Shown here: positions 42,721 to 50,076 of the stretch, one piece after another
Layout of the letters: each line of letters starts with the position of its first letter
How positions within the stretch are numbered: position 1 is the first letter of the stretch
Source of the DNA: Lysobacter antibioticus
GTDB lineage: Bacteria > Pseudomonadota > Gammaproteobacteria > Xanthomonadales > Xanthomonadaceae
Length of the DNA: 50,076 nt
Assembly: GCF_000731095.1 (NCBI RefSeq)
Contig: NZ_JMTZ01000086.1
Location: 1-50,076, forward strand
Reading direction: 5' to 3'
Position numbers and translations under genes: made by a program
Notes under the pieces: generated by a model
Seen by the model: the letters and a program-made list of their open reading frames with translations, nothing else
Database searches by the model: none
What the model was told of the DNA's origin: nothing

Positions 42721-45700
42721 TCACGGCGAGGGCGTGACCGTCAGGGCCACCCGCAGCGCCGCCTTGGGACGCAACGGATCGTTGCTGGCCACGCAGACAT
42801 AGCCGGAGTAGCTGCCCGGCGCGAGGCCGGCGGCGCTGATCTGCACCTGCGTGTCGACGTTGGCGCCGACCGCGAGGCGGCCGAACGCGCGCGACGGCGC
42901 GCCGATCCAGGTGGCGCCGCAGGCGTTGGCGCCCTGCAGCTGATAGGCCATGCCGGGCGCACCGGCCGTCGCCGTCCAGGCACCGCTGCCGTCGGGGACA
43001 ATGATCGCGCCGCGGTAGATGTTGTCGCCGCTGGTGGCGTTGAACCAGAACCAACCGGTCGCCAAAGGCGCGCGCACCGATACCACCAGCCAGTAGCGAC
43101 CGGCCGGCAGATTGACGTTCTGACCGGCGGTGGCGAGGTTGAGGTTGATGGTGGCGAAGCCCGAGGTCGACACGCCGGCGCCGTTCACCGTGGAGGTGTG
43201 GCTCCACACTGCCAACTGCGGCGTCGATTCCGGATTGCCTTCGGGGTTGCCGTCGACGTCGCGGAAGATCGACCAGTTGATGTTGGTCGAAGTCGCCAGA
43301 GAACCGCCGTTGACGAAACCATCGGCGACGATCCGGGTGATACCGGTCGCATCGCTGAGGGTGAAGTCATCCGCCGACAGCTGCGCGCGCGCGCCGACCG
43401 TGGCCGCGTCGGTAAAGCGAGTGGAACGGCGGCCATTGGCGTTGTTCGGCAACTGCGCGACCAGCGTGCGTCCACCGCTGCCGGTATTGTCGATCTGCCA
43501 ATCCAGGTTGGAACCGCCGATGTTGCCGAGGCGGAAGGTCACGTTGCCGCTGCTGCCTTGGGCGAGGCTCAGCGCGGTGGCCGGAGTGGCATCCAGACGC
43601 GGCGGTTGCACCGCGACCGCGATCGGCAGGCGCAACAGCGGTTGGCTGGTGTCGCCGCCGGACGGCGTCAGCACCAACTTGCCGAAGTTGAAGTTGCCGT
43701 TCGAGGGCAAGGAACTGGTGCTGACCGTGATCTTGACCGTCTTGCTCTCGCCCGGATTGAGCGTGAACAGCGAGGGCGAGACCAGTGCGCTCAAGCCCTG
43801 CACCTTGCCGGTCCAGGTCTGCCGGGTCGACAGCACGTTACGGAAGGTGCGGGTGAACGAGCACGAACCGGCGCAGCTGAACTTGGCCATGCTGGCCAGG
43901 TTCAGCGCCGAGACCTCGCCGCCGCCGGCCGGATTGGCCGCACGGTAGTTAGCGGTGGTCTCGTTGAGCACCAGACCGGCGCGGATCGCTTGCTCCAGTT
44001 GCAGGCGGCCGGCGCCCATCGCGTGCGCATCGGCCTGAGTGACGCCGTCCTCCTTCAGCACTTCCTGTTTGGCAGTCATCATCAGCGCCGACTTGACCTC
44101 GGCCACGGTCCAGTTCGGACGTGCCTGGCGCACCAGCGCGGCGGCGCCGGCATGGTGCGGCGAGGCCATCGAAGTACCGCTGATCAGGCCGACCAGGTTC
44201 TCGCTGCCGCTGATCGCCGTGCCCGCGGTGACGGCCAGGATATCCACACCCGGCGCGGTGATTTCGGGCTTGATCACATCCAGGGTGCCGGCCGGGCCGC
44301 GCGAGCTGAAACCGGCGAGCTGGTCGGGCGTGTTGTTGACGATCACCGACGGGAACGGAATGGCGCCGACGCTGGTGTTGGCGTTGGCATTGGCGAAGTC
44401 GCGCAGCAGGTTGCTGTCGGCCTGGCTGGCGACGAAGGCCGGAACGGTCGCGCCGGTCACCGTCGGGGTCAGCCCCGTAACTTGGTTGTTGGCGATGACC
44501 ACCGCCACCGCACCCGCGGCCGCGGCGTTGGCGACCTTGTCGCTGAAGTTGCAGGTGCCGCGGCGGACTACCGCGACCGAGTTCTGGAAGGTATTGGCCG
44601 GGAATGCGGCGCAACCGTCGTTGGCGGTATCGATGCCGGCGCTCACGCGCACCGGCGTGTTGGCCGGAATGGCGACGGTGAACGGCGTGCCGCCGCTGCC
44701 TTCGGTCAGTTCGATCGCCTGCAGGTCGTCGGGCACGCTGCCCGGGCCGGACAGCGACAGCACCCATGCGAAGGTGCCGCGGCCGTGCTGCGAAGCGGCG
44801 GTGGTGGCGACCCATGGTTCCAGGTGGCCGGAACTGTAAGACCCCGGGCCGTCGTTGCCCGCAGCGGCGGCAACGTAGATACCGGCATCGGTGGCGTTGA
44901 GGAACGACAACGAGGTCGCTTCGCTCCACGGATTGGAACCGCCGCCGATGGAGTAGTTGATGACGTCGACCACGCCGTCGGCGATGGCCTGGTCGATCGA
45001 ACGCACCGTGGCGGTGTTCGGGCACAGGCCGCGGCCGGTAGAAATCTGGGTGTAGCAGGCGTCGTAGGCGATGATGTTCGCGCGCGGCGCGACGCCGGAA
45101 ATGCGGATGTTGTGGCCGCGGTAGCTCGCGGTCCAGGCGTTGCCGGCCGCGGTCGAGGCGACGTGGCTGCCGTGGCTGTTGGTGTCGCCGAAGCCGGGCT
45201 CTTCGCGGATGTCGGCCACGCCGCACTGGTTGCCCGGCGCGTTGCAGACGAAATCGTAACCGCCGATCAACTTGTCGTTGCAACGGCCTTCGTCGACGCC
45301 GCCGGGGGCGCAACTGCCCAGGTAGGTGCCGGCGCCGAGCGGGTTGACGTGCCGATAGCCGCTGTCGTCGATCGCGGCGAAGGCCGGGCTGCCGAAGTTG
45401 ATGCCCGAGTCGATGATGCCGACCACCATGCCCTCGCCACGGAACCCGGTCGGAGCGGCGTTCCACAGCGCCGGCGCACCGATCAGCGCAGGGCCGACGT
45501 CGGTGGCCTGCTCGTATTCCTTGTACGGCTCGACGAAGCGCACTTCGTCGAGTTGGGCGAGGCGATCGGCCTCGCGCGGGGTGAGCTGGGTGACCATGCC
45601 GTTGAGGGCGTGGCGCATGCGGAAGTCGATGCGCGGGCTGCGTCCGAGCAGGCCGCGGATGCGCTGCTCGTGCTGGGCCTGGACATCGCCCAGATGCTGC

Positions 45701-46011
45701 ACGTAGCCGCGCGCCGCCGCGCTTTGGACGTCGATGCGTCCATTGCCGGCGACCGTGCTCGGCAGGCGCTTGGGCGCCGGCAAACCGCGCACTTCGCCCT
45801 TGTAGCTGCCCAACGGCGCCTCGCGGTAAACCACGATATAGCGCTGATAACCGTCCAGCGCTGCCTCGCTCGGCAGCGACGGCGGCGGTGCGCCGCCGAT
45901 CGGCCCGCTCGGGCCGGCATCGCGGCCCGACATCAGCGCGCTCGCCCCCGCGACGGCGGCAACCGCGGCGATCGCCGCCGCAATGGAAGTCCTCTTCATC
46001 ACTTTCCGCAT
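42721..46011 (-). CDS. S8 subtilisin-like secreted protease, paralogue 3
   Basis: 1096 residues. Signal or anchor (about 7-27), then GGAPPP linker, I9-like propeptide (RYIVVYREAPLGSY), S8 domain with Asp201 (VVGIIDSGINF), His280 (NSHGSHVAS), oxyanion Asn386, Ser614 (GTSMASPHH), a PA domain (about 455-530) and C-terminal beta domains ending YVCVASNDPLRPKAALRVALTVTPSP. It is nearer to paralogue 1 than to 2 around all three catalytic motifs. Start choice is open: the ATG at 46011 follows GAGGGG at 10 nt; the ATG at 45999 (MKRTSI) is preceded by GGAAAG at 3 nt. It is first in the cluster and lies upstream of the YadA-like gene. Confidence 0.92.
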   Translation of the reverse strand: MRKVMKRTSIAAAIAAVAAVAGASALMSGRDAGPSGPIGGAPPPSLPSEAALDGYQRYIVVYREAPLGSYKGEVRGLPAPKRLPSTVAGNGRIDVQSAAARGYVQHLGDVQAQHEQRIRGLLGRSPRIDFRMRHALNGMVTQLTPREADRLAQLDEVRFVEPYKEYEQATDVGPALIGAPALWNAAPTGFRGEGMVVGIIDSGINFGSPAFAAIDDSGYRHVNPLGAGTYLGSCAPGGVDEGRCNDKLIGGYDFVCNAPGNQCGVADIREEPGFGDTNSHGSHVASTAAGNAWTASYRGHNIRISGVAPRANIIAYDACYTQISTGRGLCPNTATVRSIDQAIADGVVDVINYSIGGGSNPWSEATSLSFLNATDAGIYVAAAAGNDGPGSYSSGHLEPWVATTAASQHGRGTFAWVLSLSGPGSVPDDLQAIELTEGSGGTPFTVAIPANTPVRVSAGIDTANDGCAAFPANTFQNSVAVVRRGTCNFSDKVANAAAAGAVAVVIANNQVTGLTPTVTGATVPAFVASQADSNLLRDFANANANTSVGAIPFPSVIVNNTPDQLAGFSSRGPAGTLDVIKPEITAPGVDILAVTAGTAISGSENLVGLISGTSMASPHHAGAAALVRQARPNWTVAEVKSALMMTAKQEVLKEDGVTQADAHAMGAGRLQLEQAIRAGLVLNETTANYRAANPAGGGEVSALNLASMAKFSCAGSCSFTRTFRNVLSTRQTWTGKVQGLSALVSPSLFTLNPGESKTVKITVSTSSLPSNGNFNFGKLVLTPSGGDTSQPLLRLPIAVAVQPPRLDATPATALSLAQGSSGNVTFRLGNIGGSNLDWQIDNTGSGGRTLVAQLPNNANGRRSTRFTDAATVGARAQLSADDFTLSDATGITRIVADGFVNGGSLATSTNINWSIFRDVDGNPEGNPESTPQLAVWSHTSTVNGAGVSTSGFATINLNLATAGQNVNLPAGRYWLVVSVRAPLATGWFWFNATSGDNIYRGAIIVPDGSGAWTATAGAPGMAYQLQGANACGATWIGAPSRAFGRLAVGANVDTQVQISAAGLAPGSYSGYVCVASNDPLRPKAALRVALTVTPSP

Positions 46012-46282
46012 TCCCCTAGCCCCTCTTTGCTGACGCATGCGCTAAGCGCAACGCCTGGCCAACGCGACCGGCATTGCGCACTCGTGTAGGGGAAGGTGGA
46101 TCCGTCGCGGCGCCGGCGTGGACACGGCCCAGGTGCTGCGTTGTTCCTTCCCCCTGAAGTCACAACGCAGGCGGAACGGGATCCCCCCACCCGCGTCACA
46201 CTTTATTTGTGGAATAACCTTGCCAGTCTTGGCGAAACCGGCCGAACGATGGCCGCCGAAACCCTTGCCCGCGGGCTTGGAA
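46012..46282. other. Upstream region of subtilase 3
   Basis: About 270 bp without a supported gene, with a short AT-rich stretch near 46195-46220 (CACACTTTATTTGTGG) that may form the promoter of subtilase 3. No terminator with a U-tract was found for the preceding PAP2 gene, which ends here. Confidence 0.4.
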
Positions 46283-46994
46283 TCAGGTAGCCGCGCGCCA
46301 CGGCCGCAACTGCCCGCCGCGGTAGACGATCAGATACACCGCCACCACCCAGGCGGTGGCGACCGCCCAGCCGGCGAGGATGTCGGAGGGGAAATGCACG
46401 CCGAGGTAGAGGCGCGAGAAACCGACCAGGGGCACGAAGGCCGCCATGATCGCCAGCACCGGCCAGCGCCAGCGCGTGTTCCAGCTCAACAGGATCAAGG
46501 TCGCCGCGAGCGTCATCGAGCCCATCGCGTGGCCGCTGGGGAAACTGTAGTTGTGCTCGGGCGCGATCGACTCCCACAGCGACGGCCGCTCGCGGGCGAA
46601 GAACTGCTTGGCGGCGATGTTGAGCAGGGCCGAGCCACCGAGGGCGAGCGCGGCGAAACTGCCTTCGCGGAAACGGCGGCGCGCGATGAGCGCGGCCACC
46701 AGGGCGATGTCGAACGGCACCACGCCGTGAAGGTAGCCGATCCGGGAGATCAGCACGAAGAACTTGTCGTAGCCCTCGCGCGCCAGGCCGTGGGCGTATT
46801 CGAGGATGGGTACGTCGAAGACGATCGCTTCCTGCTCGTGGATCTCGTCGGCGAGTTCGGCGAAGCCCCACAGCGGCATCAGCAGACCGATGAAGACCAG
46901 CAGCAACAGCCAGCCGTGTCGACGCAGCAGCGCGGCGCCGAAGCGCGCTTCCTGCTGGAGGGTGTCGCCGCCCTCTCGGGCGGCGACGCTGGAC

Positions 46995-47020
<26 letters not shown>
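46283..47020 (-). CDS. PAP2-superfamily phosphatase (PgpB/UppP-like)
   Basis: A 245-residue inner-membrane lipid phosphatase. About six helices are predicted. The three PAP2 motifs are intact: [17 protein letters not shown] and [16 protein letters not shown], with the catalytic His in the last. Members dephosphorylate phosphatidylglycerol phosphate, phosphatidate or undecaprenyl pyrophosphate; the substrate is not readable here. The start overlaps the ispG end by 26 bp, so translation is probably coupled to ispG. Confidence 0.93.
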
Positions 47021-48266
<1,246 letters not shown>

Positions 48267-48273
48267 GCCCGCC

Positions 48274-48279
48274 ATTGTA
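48274..48279 (-). promoter_or_regulatory. -10 element of ispG (leaderless geometry)
   Basis: TACAAT on the minus strand, 7 nt upstream of the ispG ATG. Transcription would start at or beside the A of ATG. Confidence 0.5.
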
Positions 48280-48390
48280 GCGCCGAGGGCCGGACTTACG
48301 TGTCGCGCAGGTGAAGCGCGGTTCGATGAACGGCCCCGCGCAAGGGCCGAAGCCGCGGACCGGCGCTGAGACCGGGCCGGCCCATCGCGA

Positions 48391-48396
48391 TACTAT
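48391..48396 (+). promoter_or_regulatory. -10-like element of xseA
   Basis: TACTAT, 8 nt upstream of an in-frame GTG (48405). This suggests a leaderless mRNA with an earlier start than the one homology favours. Confidence 0.4.
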
Positions 48397-48473
48397 CGGC
48401 GCCTGTGCCCGTCGGCGCCCCTTGCGGCGCCATGCCGTCGCTCCCGCCTGCCGCCGTCTCTCCAGTCTCTTCC

Positions 48474-49835
48474 ATGCCCCCCAGCGACCCCGATCACGTC
48501 CTGACGCCAAGCCAGCTCAATACGCTGGCGCGCAACCTGCTCGAGGACACCTTCCCGCTGATCTGGGTCGAAGGCGAACTCGGCAACCTGTCGCGGCCGT
48601 CCTCCGGGCATCTGTACATGACCCTGAAGGACGCGCGCGCCCAGGTCCGCTGCGCGATGTTCAAGCCCAAGAGCAGTTGGCTGAAGTTCGTCCCGCGCGA
48701 AGGCCTGCGGGTGTTGGCGCGCGGCCGGCTGACCCTGTACGAAGCGCGCGGCGACTACCAGCTCGTGCTCGACCATATGGAAGAGGCAGGCGAAGGCGCC
48801 TTGCGGCGCGCGTTCGAGGAACTCAAGGCGCGGCTAAGCGCCGAAGGCCTGTTCGACGCCGAACGCAAGCGCGAGCTGCCCCGCTTCCCCTCGCGCATCG
48901 CCGTGATCACCTCGCCGAGCGGCGCCGCGGTACGCGACGTGCTGAGCGTATTGGCCCGGCGTTTTCCACTGGTCGAAGCCGAGGTGTTGCCGGTGCCGGT
49001 GCAGGGCGATACCGCGGCGGCGCAGATCGTCGCCATGCTGCAACGCGCCCTGGCCTCGCAACGCTACGACGTGATCGTGCTGGCCCGCGGCGGCGGCTCG
49101 CTGGAGGACCTGTGGGCGTTCAACGACGAACGCCTGGCACGCGCGATCGCCGCGTCCGAAGTGCCGGTGGTCTCGGCGATCGGCCACGAGACCGATTTCA
49201 CCCTCGCCGATTTCGCCGCCGACGTGCGCGCACCGACGCCTTCGGTGGCGGCCGAGCTGCTGGTGCCGCAGCGCGAAGACCTGCTGCACCGCGTGCGCGT
49301 GCTGGAGGCGCGGCTGCGCAATCTGCAATTGCAGCGCCTGCGTCAGGCCATGCAACGCGCCGACCGCGCCGGCCTGCGCCTCAACGCCTTGCGCCCGCAG
49401 GCGCGACTGGCGGCCCTGCGCGTCCGTCAACAGGACGCGCTGCGCCGCCTCGAACAGGCCTGGCGCCGCCAGCTCGAACGCGAACGCGCGCGCCTGCGCC
49501 ACGCCGACGCCGTGCTGCGTGCGCACCAACCGCAGCGGCGCATCGCGCGCTTGCGCGAACGCCTCAGCGCCCTCGCCCACCGCCCGCAGGCGGCGATCGC
49601 CCGGCGCCTGCGCAGCGACGCCCTGCGCCTGCGCGGCCTGGCGCGCTCGCTCGAAGCCTGCAGCCCCTTGGCCACCGTAGCCCGCGGCTATGCCATCGTC
49701 CAACACGAAGACGGCCGCGTCGTGCGCAGCGTGCTCGACGCCGCCCCCGGCGACCGCCTCAACGCGCGGGTCAGCGACGGACAATTGCGCCTGGTAGTGG
49801 AAGCGCCGGTCGGCGCCGACGGCGAGCGCGGGTAA
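48474..49835 (+). CDS. xseA: Exodeoxyribonuclease VII large subunit
   Basis: A 453-residue catalytic subunit of exonuclease VII, which degrades single-stranded DNA with the small subunit XseB. The N-terminal OB fold (about 1-100; [32 protein letters not shown]) is followed by the catalytic domain (about 120-300; [50 protein letters not shown]). A long Arg-rich coiled coil (about 300-420) carries the small subunits. The ATG at 48474 matches the usual start ([13 protein letters not shown]), but it has no ribosome-binding site. The GTG at 48405 and ATG at 48432 are in frame; the GTG fits a leaderless start from TACTAT at 48391. Confidence 0.94.
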   Translation: MPPSDPDHVLTPSQLNTLARNLLEDTFPLIWVEGELGNLSRPSSGHLYMTLKDARAQVRCAMFKPKSSWLKFVPREGLRVLARGRLTLYEARGDYQLVLDHMEEAGEGALRRAFEELKARLSAEGLFDAERKRELPRFPSRIAVITSPSGAAVRDVLSVLARRFPLVEAEVLPVPVQGDTAAAQIVAMLQRALASQRYDVIVLARGGGSLEDLWAFNDERLARAIAASEVPVVSAIGHETDFTLADFAADVRAPTPSVAAELLVPQREDLLHRVRVLEARLRNLQLQRLRQAMQRADRAGLRLNALRPQARLAALRVRQQDALRRLEQAWRRQLERERARLRHADAVLRAHQPQRRIARLRERLSALAHRPQAAIARRLRSDALRLRGLARSLEACSPLATVARGYAIVQHEDGRVVRSVLDAAPGDRLNARVSDGQLRLVVEAPVGADGERG

Positions 49836-49914
49836 CCGAAGCACCCGACCCGATCGCGGCCTGTAGCGTTTCTACGTAGTCTGCGGCCGGTGACGGTGCG
49901 AACGGAATCATCAC

Positions 49915-49940
49915 GGTCGCGGCTCGCGCCGCTCCTACCC
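49915..49940 (-). repeat. GTAG-type REP element
   Basis: GGTCGCGGCTCGCGCCGCTCCTACCC, reverse copy about 80 bp past the xseA stop. Confidence 0.75.
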
Positions 49941-49948
49941 GGAAGCAG

Positions 49949-49984
<36 letters not shown>

Positions 49985-50037
49985 ACATGAGCTTGGCGCA
50001 GTATCGAACTTGCGAGAACGCCTGGAGACCCGGAGGG

Positions 50038-50063
50038 CGCCGCACAGGACGTGCGGCGTTTTT
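50038..50063 (+). terminator. Intrinsic terminator at the window edge
   Basis: CGCCGCAC / GTGCGGCG 8-bp stem with a 5-nt loop followed by TTTTT. It is the likely end of the xseA transcript, about 200 bp downstream. Confidence 0.7.
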
Positions 50064-50076
50064 CGATAGGACAAGG

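Overview
This window looks like chromosomal DNA of a high-GC gammaproteobacterium of the Xanthomonadaceae/Lysobacteraceae, most likely a Lysobacter. That assignment is inference. It rests on very high GC, GTAG-type REP elements (GTAGGAGCGGCGCAAGCCGCGAC and variants), several large secreted subtilases, a pectinacetylesterase-like protein, autotransporters, and 'TACAAT/TAGAAT' -10 boxes. About 30 genes are supported, mostly housekeeping genes interleaved with surface and secretion loci. No phage, insertion sequence, transposase, integrase or CRISPR array was seen.

Layout. 1-4.3 kb: proline iminopeptidase, isopentenyl-diphosphate isomerase (idi), a small secreted Cys protein, tRNA-Leu(CAG), an Rnk-like regulator and a cluster of REP elements. 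4.3-11.0 kb: a minus-strand efflux operon (membrane-fusion protein, RND pump, OmpR-type regulator, sensor kinase) with a CusR-like palindrome upstream. 11.2-14.5 kb: glutaminyl cyclase and divergent parC. 14.5-14.9 kb: a 189-bp tandem duplication carrying REPs. 15.0-19.2 kb: a giant autotransporter with a Gly-rich head and five 87-residue repeats.

19.8-22.8 kb: tRNA-Arg(CCT), then one DUF11-type surface protein gene, then a 52-bp near-perfect copy of the tRNA 3' half. This is the signature of a small tRNA-targeted island. 22.9-28.8 kb: an ALDH7-type dehydrogenase, small conserved proteins, pyrD, murB and an EamA transporter. 29.2-33.1 kb: pectinacetylesterase-like protein with a downstream membrane-anchored helical protein, a GAF-GGDEF diguanylate cyclase and a conserved hypothetical.

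33.9-46.0 kb: three tandem paralogous S8 subtilases of about 1100 residues each, with a YadA-like trimeric autotransporter adhesin between the second and third, all on the minus strand. The middle protease keeps the Asp/His/Ser triad but has an altered serine motif. 46.3-49.8 kb: PAP2 phosphatase overlapping ispG, then divergent xseA.

How the genes work together: the surface loci (DUF11 protein, giant autotransporter, YadA adhesin, three subtilases, esterase) form an exoproteome/adhesion arsenal suited to a predatory or plant/soil bacterium. Candidate CRP/Clp-like sites lie upstream of the giant autotransporter and the first subtilase. ispG and idi belong to isoprenoid supply, and the PAP2 gene overlapping ispG may handle isoprenyl pyrophosphate. 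The best candidates for something new are the subtilase/adhesin cluster, the tRNA-Arg mini-island and the esterase with its possible dedicated helper.
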